A DNA stretch of 62,618 nucleotides from Tannerellaceae bacterium (GTDB lineage Bacteria; Bacteroidota; Bacteroidia; Bacteroidales; Tannerellaceae). The notes under the pieces are model-generated. The model did not search any database. It saw only the letters and a program-made list of their open reading frames with translations, and was not told the origin of the DNA. This document shows, piece by piece, positions 19,303 through 29,410 of the stretch (the stretch's first letter is position 1; every line of letters starts with the position of its first letter). The position numbers were made by a program, and so were the translations under genes. The stretch covers positions 1-62,618 of the forward strand of contig JAJQFE010000005.1 of the NCBI GenBank assembly GCA_021201295.1, in the 5' to 3' direction.

Positions 19303-20069
19303 ATGGAAGTAAATGATATCATAAAGCCGGAGAATCTGGTATATGATAAACCCCTCCTGATGAACGAGAACCCGATGCACTACTGTCCGGGATGTAGTCA
19401 TGGAGTGATCCACAAATTAGTGGCAGAAGTGATCACCGAAATGGGAATGGAAGAAAAAACCATTGGAGTGTCCCCGGTAGGATGTGCTGTATTCGCATAC
19501 AACTACTTAGATATAGACTGGGTAGAAGCCGCCCACGGACGGGCCCCGGCCGTAGCAACCACCCTGAAACGGCTCAACAACGACAAAATGATCTTCACCT
19601 ACCAGGGAGATGAAGACCTGGCAGCTATTGGTACTGCAGAGACAATCCATGCAGCCAACCGCGGAGAGAACATTGTGATCATATTTGTGAACAACGCGAT
19701 CTACGGGATGACAGGGGGACAAATGGCACCTACCACCCTCGAAGGTATGCCCACCTCCACCTGCCCCTACGGAAGGAATATTGCCCTGAACGGCTATCCG
19801 TTAAAAATATCCGATATGCTGGCACAGTTAGAAGGAACCTGTTTAGTGACCCGCAAAGCGTACACACCGCAGCAGCCGTCAGAAAAACAAAAAAGATGCT
19901 CCGGAAAGCATTTGAAAACTCCATGGCCGGAAAAGGGACCTCCGTGGTAGAAGTAGTGTCCACCTGTTCCTCCGGATGGAAAATGACACCCGAACAGTCC
20001 AACGGCTGGATGGTAGAAAACATGTTCCCCTTCTATCCGTTAGGGGACCTGAAGAATGTGGAATACTAA
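19303..20069 (+). pseudogene. 2-oxoacid:ferredoxin oxidoreductase subunit beta, frameshifted
   Basis: The first frame carries the TPP-binding beta subunit: CPGCSHGVIHK, GCAVFAYNYLD and the diphosphate motif region YQGDEDLAAIGTAE with NNAIYGMTGGQ. At about 19858-19862 (CGCAAAGCGTACACACC) one base is missing. The old frame ends at 19950, and the other frame continues to 20069 through VVEVVSTCSSGW and ends GDLKNVEY. The rebuilt protein is about 255 residues, normal for the family. The usual GDGD is GDED here. Without the second frame the C-terminal part is lost, so the enzyme would probably be inactive. Confidence 0.85.
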
Positions 20070-20079
20070 ATCAAACACG

Positions 20080-20622
20080 ATGAAACAGGAAATTATTATA
20101 GCCGGATTCGGCGGACAAGGCGTACTATCCATGGGAAAAATACTGGCCTACTCAGGACTGATGGAAGGAAAAGAGGTTAGCTGGATGCCTTCCTACGGAC
20201 CCGAACAGCGAGGAGGAACAGCCAACGTAACCGTGATCCTGAGCGATGATCCGATCAGTTCCCCCATCCTGAATGAATTCGATATAGCGATCATCCTGAA
20301 CCAACCTTCCTTAGAAAAGTTTGAAAGCAAAGTCAAGCCCGGAGGGATCCTGATTTATGACGGATATGGCATTCACAGTGAGATCTGCCGTACAGATATA
20401 ACGGTCTACCGAATTGATGCGATGGATACAGCCACAGAGATGAAAAACGAACGGGCCTTCAATATGCTTATCTTAGGCGGACTCCTCAAAATCGTGCCGA
20501 TGGTACAGTTAGAGAATGTCCTGTTGGGACTGAAAAAATCCCTCCCGGAAAGACATCATAAATTAATCCCTATGAATGAAGTCGCTATCAAAAAGGGAAT
20601 GGAGATCATTCAACCGGTATGA
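20080..20622 (+). CDS. 2-oxoacid:ferredoxin oxidoreductase subunit gamma
   Basis: A 180-residue gamma subunit with the CoA-binding start GFGGQGVLSMGKILAYSG and the domain-III signature PSYGPEQRGGTANVTV. The end EVAIKKGMEIIQP is typical. It completes the CoA site of the enzyme made by the preceding genes. The ATG at 20080 lies 10 bases after the beta-subunit stop. It is intact, as are the alpha and ferredoxin subunits; only beta is broken. Confidence 0.92.
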   Translation: MKQEIIIAGFGGQGVLSMGKILAYSGLMEGKEVSWMPSYGPEQRGGTANVTVILSDDPISSPILNEFDIAIILNQPSLEKFESKVKPGGILIYDGYGIHSEICRTDITVYRIDAMDTATEMKNERAFNMLILGGLLKIVPMVQLENVLLGLKKSLPERHHKLIPMNEVAIKKGMEIIQPV

Positions 20623-20644
20623 ACTTGTAAAAAGAATATAAAGT

Positions 20645-20679
20645 AAAGGGCATTTTTTTCGTAAGAATGTCCTTTTATT
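20645..20679 (+). terminator. Hairpin at the end of the oxidoreductase operon
   Basis: AAAGGGCATT (20645-20654) pairs with AATGTCCTTT (20666-20675), with one G-U pair. A T-rich run follows. The -7 box of the porin gene (TATATTTGC) lies directly downstream. Confidence 0.5.
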
Positions 20680-20694
20680 ATATATTTGCAGTCC

Positions 20695-22770
20695 ATGAAG
20701 CGTAGCTCACTCATATTATTATTCCTCTTTATAGCCGTTATAACAATACATGCCCAGCGTGCCGGAGGTGGTAGAGATCGCGGAGGATTCTCCCTGTCCA
20801 ACCTGGCATCCGCCTCAACAGAGATTCCCGGCAGCCTCCTTGTTCCGGACAGTCTGGAGGACAGACGCCTGAGTGCCTACCGGCTGACTCCCGGCATCGG
20901 TGACCGCTATCTGGCTCCAATGGACACCATGCAGTTAAACACGGCACAAAGCACCCTGCCCGATAATAAATCCTTAGCCGTAGGCTACCTGTCCAATTTA
21001 GGCGCTCCGGCACAAACCAAACTGTTTTCAGAACGGAAAGAAGCCCGTGATTTCATCTTCGCAGATGCCTATGATTATTATATCACCACACCGGAAAACG
21101 CGCTCTTCTACGATACAAAGATCCCCTATACAAACATTCTGTATACACAAGCCGGATCAGCCCAGAATAAAGAAGACCAGTTCAAAGGAGTCCTGACAAC
21201 CAACTTCGGTAAAAAAGTGAATATCGGAGGAGAAATGGACTACATCTACAGCCGGGGATTCTACAATTCCAACGGGAACAAAATGTTAAGCTACCGCCTG
21301 TTTGGTAGCTACCGGTCAGACAAATATGAATGGAACGGCTACCTGAGCAATTTCAATTTCATTAATTATGAAAACGGAGGGTTAAGCGATGACGAACACC
21401 TGACCAATCCCGATAAATTCATAGACAACAGACGTCCAGAAGATACCAAAGACTATCCGGTACGCTATTTTGACACCTGGAACCGCGTCCGGGGCAAACA
21501 GTATTTCTTCACCCACCGCTACAATTTAGGATTTTACCGCACCCTGGAAGAGGTGAACGAAGAGGGCTACGAAAAAGAGCTCTTTATCCCGGTATCCAGT
21601 ATCATCCATACCTTTGATTATGAAGACAACCGCCGGCATTTCACATCCGATATGCCCGGAATAGATACCTGCTACACGAATATTTACGGCCTGGATTCCT
21701 ATTTAAGTGACCGGACCTCTATGTGGAACCTGAAAAACACCTTCGGGCTTTCCATCCGGGAAGGGTTCCAGGACTGGGCCAAAGTAGGGCTAACCGCTTT
21801 CATCCGGTTTGAAAAAAGGAAATATAAACTGCCCATTACCATGGAAGGGACAGAAAGCCAGCCAGGAGCCATCGGAAATACAAATACAACCCAGCTATTG
21901 GATATCACACTCGCAGAAATCTACGACGAATTCTCCACCTACGTCGGGGCAGAGTTGGCCAAGACCCAGGGAGAATTGTTTACCTTCAATACCCGGGGAG
22001 AATTAGCAGTCATAGGAGACGACCTGGGAGAACTACGGATAGAAGGAGACATCCGGAGCCAGTTCCCACTGTTCAAAAAAGAGGCCTCCGTCAAAGCAAC
22101 CGGATATATCAAAAACCTCACCCCAGCCTTCTACCAGCGGCACAACCATTCCCGCTATTTCTGGTGGGATCACAGCTTCAAAAACATTCAACAGATCTAT
22201 GTAGGAGGGGAAGTAGACCTGCGCTCCACCGAAACCACCCTCTCCGCAGGAGTAGAGAGTATTCAGAACTACGTCTATTTCGGCAGTGACGGACTCCCTA
22301 AGCAATACGACAGTAACCTGCAGGTAGTGACAGCCCGCCTGAAACAGGACGTCCGTTACAAAGCCTTCGGCTGGGAAACCGATGTAGCCTATCAGTTAAG
22401 CAGTGACCAGGATGTGCTACCCCTACCGGATTTCAGTGCCTACACCAATATGTACGTACATTTTAAACTATTCAAAGTACTGACCATGCAGTTAGGAGCA
22501 GACCTGCACTACCACACCAAATACTATGCACCCTATTACGAACCCGCCACCCAGCAATTCCAGCTTCAGTGGGATCAGGAACGGGTAAAAATAGGAGGCT
22601 ACCCCCTGATAAACGCCTACCTGAACCTCCACCTGAAACAGGCACGTTTCTTTATCATGGCTTACAACCTGAGCTCCCAGTTCGTATCACCGAACTACTT
22701 CTCACTGGTGCATTACCCCCTCAACCCGATGATGCTCAAATTAGGTATTTCCGTCGTATTCAACGACTAA
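20695..22770 (+). CDS. Putative outer-membrane porin
   Basis: A 691-residue secreted protein. A signal peptide ends at about residue 18 (HAQRAGGGRDRGG follows). The body is made of many short amphipathic strands with aromatic ends (YEWNGYLSNFNFINYENG and similar) and closes with a strand ending LGISVVFND, a beta-barrel-type C-terminus. It fits the Bacteroidota 'putative porin' family. ATG 20695 is chosen because a -7 box (TATATTTGC) sits about 10 bases before it. The solute-binding gene starts four bases after its stop, so the two are co-transcribed and could share an uptake task. Confidence 0.8.
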   Translation: MKRSSLILLFLFIAVITIHAQRAGGGRDRGGFSLSNLASASTEIPGSLLVPDSLEDRRLSAYRLTPGIGDRYLAPMDTMQLNTAQSTLPDNKSLAVGYLSNLGAPAQTKLFSERKEARDFIFADAYDYYITTPENALFYDTKIPYTNILYTQAGSAQNKEDQFKGVLTTNFGKKVNIGGEMDYIYSRGFYNSNGNKMLSYRLFGSYRSDKYEWNGYLSNFNFINYENGGLSDDEHLTNPDKFIDNRRPEDTKDYPVRYFDTWNRVRGKQYFFTHRYNLGFYRTLEEVNEEGYEKELFIPVSSIIHTFDYEDNRRHFTSDMPGIDTCYTNIYGLDSYLSDRTSMWNLKNTFGLSIREGFQDWAKVGLTAFIRFEKRKYKLPITMEGTESQPGAIGNTNTTQLLDITLAEIYDEFSTYVGAELAKTQGELFTFNTRGELAVIGDDLGELRIEGDIRSQFPLFKKEASVKATGYIKNLTPAFYQRHNHSRYFWWDHSFKNIQQIYVGGEVDLRSTETTLSAGVESIQNYVYFGSDGLPKQYDSNLQVVTARLKQDVRYKAFGWETDVAYQLSSDQDVLPLPDFSAYTNMYVHFKLFKVLTMQLGADLHYHTKYYAPYYEPATQQFQLQWDQERVKIGGYPLINAYLNLHLKQARFFIMAYNLSSQFVSPNYFSLVHYPLNPMMLKLGISVVFND

Positions 22771-22774
22771 GGCC

Positions 22775-23602
22775 ATGAAATCAAAAAAACTACTTTTCCT
22801 CTATCCGGCACTGCTGATCGTAGTGATGGTCACCATGTATATGCTACGGCCAGCCTCCACGCTGCCCACAGCAGAACGGGACTATCCGGAGATCCGGGAA
22901 GAGGGAATACTACGCATAGTGACCGAATATAACCAATCCGGCTATTACATTTCCGGAGAAGCCATCGAAGGATTCCAGTACGAACTCAGCCAGGCCATTG
23001 CCCGGCTTTCCGGACTGGAAGTCCAGATCGGACTGGAAATGAGCCTGGAAGAAAGTTTCACGAAATTGAACCGGAACGAATATGACATCATAGCCCGGAA
23101 TATCCCGGTCACGACAGAGATGCGGGAAAGCTGGCTCTTCACAGAACCCATGCTCCTGAACAGACAGGTCTTAGTCCAGCGGAAAGCAGAAGCCAACGAG
23201 CAGATCCCACCTATCCGCAACCAGATCGAATTAGGCGGAAAAACACTCTATATCCCGAAAGGCTCCCCGGCCCTGTTACGGCTACACAACCTGGCAGAAG
23301 AAATCGGCGATACCATCTGGATCATAGAAGAAGAACGCTACTCCACCGAACAACTCCTGATCCGGGTAGCCAGATCCGAGATCGACTACGCCGTATGTGA
23401 CCTGCACATCACCCAAAGATACCTGGAACAATTCCCGGAACTGGACATCCGGACAGACATCAGCTTCACCCAGTTACAATCCTGGGCCCTGCGGAAAACC
23501 TCCCCGGTGCTACTGGATAGTTTGAATAGCTGGTTAGTAAAAATAAAGGAAACAGGAGTATATGAGCAAATTTACAAACGCTATTATACCCCTAAAGACT
23601 AA
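22775..23602 (+). CDS. Solute-binding protein family 3, membrane-anchored
   Basis: A 275-residue protein. An N-terminal hydrophobic segment (LLFLYPALLIVVMVTMYML) anchors or exports it. It is followed by two lobes of the bacterial solute-binding family 3 fold: ILRIVTEYNQSGYY, FQYELSQAIA, DIIARNIPVT and the closing IYKRYY. The pattern resembles the N-terminal sensor domain of MltF-type lytic transglycosylases, but no transglycosylase domain follows, so it probably binds an amino acid or peptidoglycan fragment. It begins four bases after the porin stop. Confidence 0.8.
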   Translation: MKSKKLLFLYPALLIVVMVTMYMLRPASTLPTAERDYPEIREEGILRIVTEYNQSGYYISGEAIEGFQYELSQAIARLSGLEVQIGLEMSLEESFTKLNRNEYDIIARNIPVTTEMRESWLFTEPMLLNRQVLVQRKAEANEQIPPIRNQIELGGKTLYIPKGSPALLRLHNLAEEIGDTIWIIEEERYSTEQLLIRVARSEIDYAVCDLHITQRYLEQFPELDIRTDISFTQLQSWALRKTSPVLLDSLNSWLVKIKETGVYEQIYKRYYTPKD

Positions 23603-23649
23603 AAATTCCCAAAATATATATACCTTTACGGGGAATTTAAGAATAAGAA

Positions 23650-24933
23650 ATGAGATTTGATGAATTAAATTTAGAAGATGCAGTCTTAGATGGGTTAGAC
23701 GCCATGAACTTTCAGGAAACAACTCCGGTTCAGGAACTAACCATCCTCGTAATTTTAGAAGGAAAAGATTTAATAGCCTGCGCACAGACAGGAACGGGTA
23801 AGACCGCAGCCTACGTATTGCCACTGATCAATGAATTAAGCAAAGGAGAGTATCTGGCAGATGCAGTAAATGCAATCATTATGACCCCCACCCGGGAGTT
23901 AGCCCAGCAAATCGATCAGCAGATTGAAGGGTTCAGCTATTTTATTCCTGTCTCCGCAGTAGCCGTGTACGGAGGAACCGACGGAGTGACCTGGGAACAG
24001 CAAAGACGAGGCATGGAACATGGAGCAGACATTGTGATTGCAACTCCCGGACGCCTGATCTCCCACATCAAGTTAGGCACCGTAGACCTTTCCAAAGTAG
24101 CTTACTTCGTATTAGATGAAGCAGACCGCATGCTGGACATGGAATTCTATGATGACATCATGCATATCTATAAACAGGTGCCGGAGACCTGCCAGACCAT
24201 CATGTTTTCCGCCACCATGCCACCCAAGATCCGGACACTGGCAAAAACCATCCTGAAAAATCCGGAAGAGGTAAAAATAGCGATCTCACGTCCTCCGGAG
24301 AGTATCATGCAGACTGCCTATATCTGCTACGATCCCCAGAAATTAGCAATCCTCAAAGACCTGTTTTCCGCTACCCGTCCCCAATGGGTAATCATCTTCT
24401 CCTCCTCCAAAATGAAAGTGAAAGAACTGACAGCCACCCTCGACCGGATGAAATTCAATGTAGCCGCCATGCACTCAGACCTGGAGCAGGCCCAGCGGGA
24501 AGAGGTGATGCGTGATTTTAAAAACGGACATATCGACATTTTAGTAGCCACCGACGTGGTTTCCAGAGGAATCGACATTAACGACATCCGGCTGGTAGTG
24601 AATTTTGACATCCCACATGACCCGGAAGACTATGTATACCGGATCGGACGTACCGCCCGGGGAACAAACGGAGAAGGGCTGGCGATCACCTTTGTAGCCA
24701 TAGAAGAACAGGCACAATTCAAAAGGATTGAAGATTTCTTAGGCAAACCGATCTATAAGATCCCTATCGACCCGGCCCTGGGAGAAACACCTCTCTATGA
24801 ACCGGAAAAATACAAAAACATGCGCAGAGGAAGAGGTCGTCCCAGTGGTACACGGAACAACACCAACAAAACACAGGGAAGAAAAACAACCGGCACAGGC
24901 AAAACCACCAGGGGACGTTCTCCAAAGAACTAA
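23650..24933 (+). CDS. DEAD-box RNA helicase
   Basis: A 427-residue helicase with all core motifs: Q motif (MNFQETTPVQ), Walker A (AQTGTGKT), PTRELAQQ, DEAD (VLDEADRMLD), SAT (FSATMP) and the C-terminal RIGRTAR. The last 45 residues are Arg/Gly/Lys-rich (RRGRGRPSGTRNN and more), an RNA-binding tail of the RhlE type. It remodels RNA in ribosome assembly or mRNA decay, in the cytoplasm. The gene stands alone between intergenic stretches. Confidence 0.95.
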   Translation: MRFDELNLEDAVLDGLDAMNFQETTPVQELTILVILEGKDLIACAQTGTGKTAAYVLPLINELSKGEYLADAVNAIIMTPTRELAQQIDQQIEGFSYFIPVSAVAVYGGTDGVTWEQQRRGMEHGADIVIATPGRLISHIKLGTVDLSKVAYFVLDEADRMLDMEFYDDIMHIYKQVPETCQTIMFSATMPPKIRTLAKTILKNPEEVKIAISRPPESIMQTAYICYDPQKLAILKDLFSATRPQWVIIFSSSKMKVKELTATLDRMKFNVAAMHSDLEQAQREEVMRDFKNGHIDILVATDVVSRGIDINDIRLVVNFDIPHDPEDYVYRIGRTARGTNGEGLAITFVAIEEQAQFKRIEDFLGKPIYKIPIDPALGETPLYEPEKYKNMRRGRGRPSGTRNNTNKTQGRKTTGTGKTTRGRSPKN

Positions 24934-25037
24934 TTCCCTGCGTTAGCTGTTAACTCCATAAGGACATAGTAACACAGGACCGGTTCAATCCCGGACAACA
25001 AACAGACACCTGATCATACACGTATATTCAGAGCCAC

Positions 25038-27143
25038 ATGAAAAAACTATTAATAGTAGTAAATATAATCTTATTAGTAAGCATAGGACATATGACACAA
25101 GCTTCAGACAATCCCCTGTTGGGAACCTATAACACCCCGTTTGAAACCCCGCCGTTCAACCTGATCCAAACCGGACACTACGAACCGGCCTTTGAGGAAG
25201 GCATCCGGGAACTGGAACAGGACATAGAAAAAATCACCGGCAATCCGGAAGCCCCTACGTTTGAAAACACGATCGTAGCACTGGAACGCGCAGGAAAAAC
25301 ACTGACCAAAGTGTCCTCCGCCTTTTTCAATGTGCTCCATGCGGAAGCCGATGATGAAATGATGGAGATCTCCCAGCGGGTGTCACCCAGGTTGTCAGAA
25401 GCCAACAATAATATCTACCTGAATGAAACCCTCTTCAACCGGGTGAAAGCCGTGTACGACCAACGGGAAAAACTACACCTGTCCACAGAAGAGGGCCGCC
25501 TGTTGGAAGATACCTACGAAGCCTTCAAAGTACGCGGAGCAGACCTGAGTCCGGAAGACAAGGAAAAATACCGGAAATTAAGTACGGAACTGAGTACACT
25601 CACACTCACCTTCGACCAGAATGCCCTGAAAGACAAAAACCGGTTCGAACTGCATATCACAGACGAAACCAACCTGGAAGGAATTCCGGATACCCACATC
25701 GAAGCGGCTGCCATGACCGCGAAAGAGAAAGGAAAAGAGGGCTGGATATTCACCCTGTCCGCCCCCAGCTATATCCCCTTTATGCGCTATGCCGACAACC
25801 GGGACTTACGGGAAAAGATGTACCGGGAATATATGAGTGTGGGAAACAAAGGCGATGAGTTCGACAACCAGGAAATCATCCGGAAAATCGTCAACATCCG
25901 GCTGGAAATAGCCCGCCTGATGGGGTATAACACCTATGCCGAATACGGATTGAAACACACCATGGCCAAAAAACCGGAACATGTCTACAAGCTCCTCAAC
26001 GAACTGTTAGAAGCCTACAAACCCGTAGCACTCAACGAATACAGCGAAGTTCAGGGATTCGCCTTAGGACTGGAAAACCGGAACATCACCGTCATGCCCT
26101 GGGACTGGAGCTACTACTCAGAAAAACTAAAAGACCTCCGCTTCGACGTGAACGATGAAATGACCCGTCCCTACTTCGAACTGGAGAATGTGAAAAAAGG
26201 AGTCTTCGGACTGGCCACCCAGCTCTATGGGATCACCTTCAAACCCAATAAAGAGATCCCCGTCTACCATCCGGAAGTGGAAGCCTACGAAGTGTACGAC
26301 GCAGACGGCAGGTTCGTATCCATCCTCTACACCGACTTCCATCCCCGGGAAGGAAAACAATCCGGCGCATGGATGAACTCCGTCAAATCACAATACAGAG
26401 ACGAGAACGGAGACGACAGCCGGTCGCAGGTGATCATTGTCATGAACTTCACCCGCCCGACAGAAACGAAACCCTCCCTCCTCTCTTTTGACGAGGTGAA
26501 TACCTTCCTCCATGAATTCGGCCATGCCCTGCATGGTATGTTGGCAGAAGGCCACTATGCCAGCCTCTCCGGCACCAGTGTGTACCGGGACTTCGTAGAA
26601 CTACCGTCCCAGCTCATGGAAAACTGGCTGACCGAAAAAGAATTCCTCGACCAGATCGCCGTACACTATGAAACCGGCGAAAAGATCCCGGAAGAATTAG
26701 TACAAAAACTGGTCAACGCTGCCAATTTCAACACAGGCTACCTGTGCTGCCGCCAGTTAAGCTTCGGTATGCTGGACATGGCATGGCACACACTCAGCAC
26801 ACCATTTGAAGGGAAAGTGATGGACTTTGAGAAAGAAGCATGGGCACCCACCATCATCCTGCCTGAAGTAGAAGGAACCCTGATGAGCAGTAGCTTCAGC
26901 CACATTTTCGCCGGCGGGTATGCCGCAGGTTACTATGGCTATAAATGGGCGGAAGTGCTGGACGCAGACGCTTTTGCAGCCTTCAAAGAGGCCGGGATCT
27001 TCAACCAGGAAGTGGCCCGCTCCTTCCGGGAAAACATCCTTTCCAAAGGAGGAACCGAAGACCCGGATGTCCTGTATAAGAAATTCCGTGGCAAAGAACC
27101 CTCCATCGACGCATTATTAATCCGTAACGGGATAAAAAAATAA
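25038..27143 (+). CDS. M3 family metallopeptidase (Dcp/oligopeptidase-like)
   Basis: A 701-residue zinc peptidase. A signal peptide at residues 1-22 (LLIVVNIILLVSIG) points to the periplasm. The active site has HEFGHALHG with the zinc ligands and the catalytic Glu, and further on the helix LPSQLMENW with the third-ligand Glu. Length and C-terminal region (GGYAAGYYGYKWAEV) match peptidyl-dipeptidase Dcp. It removes dipeptides from peptide C-termini for nutrition. The gene looks complete. Confidence 0.93.
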   Translation: MKKLLIVVNIILLVSIGHMTQASDNPLLGTYNTPFETPPFNLIQTGHYEPAFEEGIRELEQDIEKITGNPEAPTFENTIVALERAGKTLTKVSSAFFNVLHAEADDEMMEISQRVSPRLSEANNNIYLNETLFNRVKAVYDQREKLHLSTEEGRLLEDTYEAFKVRGADLSPEDKEKYRKLSTELSTLTLTFDQNALKDKNRFELHITDETNLEGIPDTHIEAAAMTAKEKGKEGWIFTLSAPSYIPFMRYADNRDLREKMYREYMSVGNKGDEFDNQEIIRKIVNIRLEIARLMGYNTYAEYGLKHTMAKKPEHVYKLLNELLEAYKPVALNEYSEVQGFALGLENRNITVMPWDWSYYSEKLKDLRFDVNDEMTRPYFELENVKKGVFGLATQLYGITFKPNKEIPVYHPEVEAYEVYDADGRFVSILYTDFHPREGKQSGAWMNSVKSQYRDENGDDSRSQVIIVMNFTRPTETKPSLLSFDEVNTFLHEFGHALHGMLAEGHYASLSGTSVYRDFVELPSQLMENWLTEKEFLDQIAVHYETGEKIPEELVQKLVNAANFNTGYLCCRQLSFGMLDMAWHTLSTPFEGKVMDFEKEAWAPTIILPEVEGTLMSSSFSHIFAGGYAAGYYGYKWAEVLDADAFAAFKEAGIFNQEVARSFRENILSKGGTEDPDVLYKKFRGKEPSIDALLIRNGIKK

Positions 27144-27234
27144 GTGATCCAGACGATTTAATTCATTCAAATATAATTACTTTTGTAACCATAGAAATCA
27201 AGCAGGCAGATGCTTACTCAAAAACTAAACAAGC

Positions 27235-27669
27235 ATGTGTGAAAAAACAGAGAAACAATTGGAATTAGATAAACGCTACCTGCGGATGGCTATGGTATGG
27301 GCAGAAAACTCCTACTGCAAACGCCGTCAAGTAGGCACCCTGATTGTGAAAGAGAATATGATCATCTCCGACGGTTTCAATGGAACCCCTTCCGGATTTG
27401 AAAATGTCTGTGAAGATGAGAACAACATCACCAAACCGTATGTCCTGCATGCCGAAGCTAACGCAATCACCAAAGTAGCCGCCTCGTCCAACAGCAGTTC
27501 CGGAGCGACGATCTACGTCACCTCCGCCCCCTGCATTGAATGTGCCAAACTGATCATCCAGTCAGGTATCAAACGAGTGGTCTACTCCGAAAAATACCGG
27601 GTGGAAGACGGATGTAACCTACTGGCCAAAGCCGGCATCCAGGTAGACTTTATAAATATAAAAGCATAA
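27235..27669 (+). CDS. Deoxycytidylate deaminase family (ComEB-like)
   Basis: A 144-residue zinc deaminase with the proton-shuttle motif HAEANAI and the zinc-binding motif PCIECAK. It also has CKRRQVGTLIVKENMIISDGFNG, typical of dCMP deaminases. It converts dCMP to dUMP for thymidylate synthesis, in the cytoplasm. The start is the ATG at 27235, placed shortly after a TAATTACTTTTG stretch that may be its promoter. The S41 protease gene follows 16 bases later and may be co-transcribed. Confidence 0.9.
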   Translation: MCEKTEKQLELDKRYLRMAMVWAENSYCKRRQVGTLIVKENMIISDGFNGTPSGFENVCEDENNITKPYVLHAEANAITKVAASSNSSSGATIYVTSAPCIECAKLIIQSGIKRVVYSEKYRVEDGCNLLAKAGIQVDFINIKA

Positions 27670-27685
27670 AACAACGTTCGTTTGT

Positions 27686-29410
27686 ATGAATGAGAATAAA
27701 AAGTTAAGCGTCTGGTTACCTCTGATTATCGCACTCAGTGTGTCGTTAGGGATCTTTATTGGTAACCACTACATAAAAGTCAGTAACGGCAGGACCCGTA
27801 TCACCACAGGCAATAATAAGATCAATGCCGTCCTTGAAATTATCAAAGAGCAATATGTGGACACAGTAGACATGCCTAAACTGATTGAAGGAACCATTCC
27901 CAAGATTTTCAGTGAACTGGACCCACACTCCGTCTACATATCCGCCGAAGACGCCACAGCCGTCCTGGAAGATATGGAAGGAACATTCAGCGGTATTGGC
28001 GTCTCCTTCAATATGCAGACCGACACCATCCTGGTAATCAGCGTGATTCTGGGCGGGCCTTCAGAAAAAGCAGGCTTACTACCTTTTGACCGGATCATTA
28101 CGATCAATGATTCCGTCTATGCCGGAAAAGAGATCCGCGATACCCACGTCATGAAACTACTACGGGGAGAAAAAAACAGTACCGTCAGGTTAGGCGTCAA
28201 AAGAGGACAGGCCAACGAACTGATCGAATTTGAAGTGACCCGGGGAGATGTTCCGGTACACTCCGTAGACGTAGCCTACGCTATCCGGGAAGGGATCGGA
28301 TACATCAAAGTCAATAAATTCAGCCGGACCACCTACAACGAGTTCATCACAGCGATTGCCAAACTGAACCAGCAGGGATGCTCCGCTTACATCATCGACC
28401 TGCGCAACAACAGAGGAGGCATGATGGATGCAGCCATCAATATGATCAACGAATTCCTGCCAGCCGGACAACTGATTGTCTACACCGAAGGCAAATCCTT
28501 CCCCCGGAGTGACGTCTATTCCAACGGAACAGGAACCTGCAAAGAAGCACCTTTAGTCGTGCTGACAGACGAAATATCCGCCTCAGCCAGTGAAATCTTT
28601 GCCGGAGCTATCCAGGACAACGACCGGGGAATCATCATCGGACGGCGTACCTACGGCAAAGGATTAGTACAGAATCAGATCGGCCTGAACGACGGTTCCC
28701 AGCTACGCCTGACCATTGCCCGCTATTACACCCCTTCCGGACGTTCCATCCAGAAAGAATACGAGTTAGGAAAGGGAGAAGACTACGATATGGATATCTA
28801 CAACCGGTTTATGCACGGAGAGTTCGACTCCGCAGACAGCATCAAATTAGATGACCTGCCCCGGTATAAAACCACGATCGGACGTACCGTATACGGCGGA
28901 GGAGGTATTATGCCGGATATCTTTATCCCATGGGATACCTCCGGGATCACCTCTTACTATTCCAGTGTGATCAATACCGGCATGCTCTACCAGTTTGCAC
29001 TGGAATACTCCGACCGGCATAAAAAACAGTTTGCGGCCTACAGGAATTACAGGGACCTCTATGATTACCTGACCCAACAACCGATCCTAGAAGAATTCAC
29101 CAATTATGCCGTGACCAAAGGCGTACGCAAACGTCCGGCACTGATCGCCATATCAGGTCCCCTGATCACCAACCAGATCCATGCCTATATCATACGGAAT
29201 TTCTTTGATGAAGAAGGCTTCTACCCGATCTTCCAACAGGATGACCCGGTGATCTTAAAAGCAGTTGAAGTGATCCGGAACGGGGAATCATTCCCGGTCC
29301 CAGACGAATATCCTGACACTACCACAGAAAATGTCGCAGAAAACAAAGGAGGAGCTACGAAAAGATATAGCCATATTAAAGAAACTCCACACGCCAGATA
29401 TACTGTCTAA
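27686..29410 (+). CDS. S41 C-terminal-processing protease
   Basis: A 574-residue protease with an N-terminal membrane helix (about 9-27), then a PDZ domain (about 95-185) and a tail-specific protease domain. The catalytic Ser is at about 302 in ISASASEIFAGA and the Lys at about 325 in RRTYGKG. It cuts C-termini of proteins in the periplasm. The last third (about 380-574) is an extension found in Bacteroidota CtpA-like enzymes. Its end overlaps the cyclo-ligase gene by 80 bases. Confidence 0.93.
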   Translation: MNENKKLSVWLPLIIALSVSLGIFIGNHYIKVSNGRTRITTGNNKINAVLEIIKEQYVDTVDMPKLIEGTIPKIFSELDPHSVYISAEDATAVLEDMEGTFSGIGVSFNMQTDTILVISVILGGPSEKAGLLPFDRIITINDSVYAGKEIRDTHVMKLLRGEKNSTVRLGVKRGQANELIEFEVTRGDVPVHSVDVAYAIREGIGYIKVNKFSRTTYNEFITAIAKLNQQGCSAYIIDLRNNRGGMMDAAINMINEFLPAGQLIVYTEGKSFPRSDVYSNGTGTCKEAPLVVLTDEISASASEIFAGAIQDNDRGIIIGRRTYGKGLVQNQIGLNDGSQLRLTIARYYTPSGRSIQKEYELGKGEDYDMDIYNRFMHGEFDSADSIKLDDLPRYKTTIGRTVYGGGGIMPDIFIPWDTSGITSYYSSVINTGMLYQFALEYSDRHKKQFAAYRNYRDLYDYLTQQPILEEFTNYAVTKGVRKRPALIAISGPLITNQIHAYIIRNFFDEEGFYPIFQQDDPVILKAVEVIRNGESFPVPDEYPDTTTENVAENKGGATKRYSHIKETPHARYTV

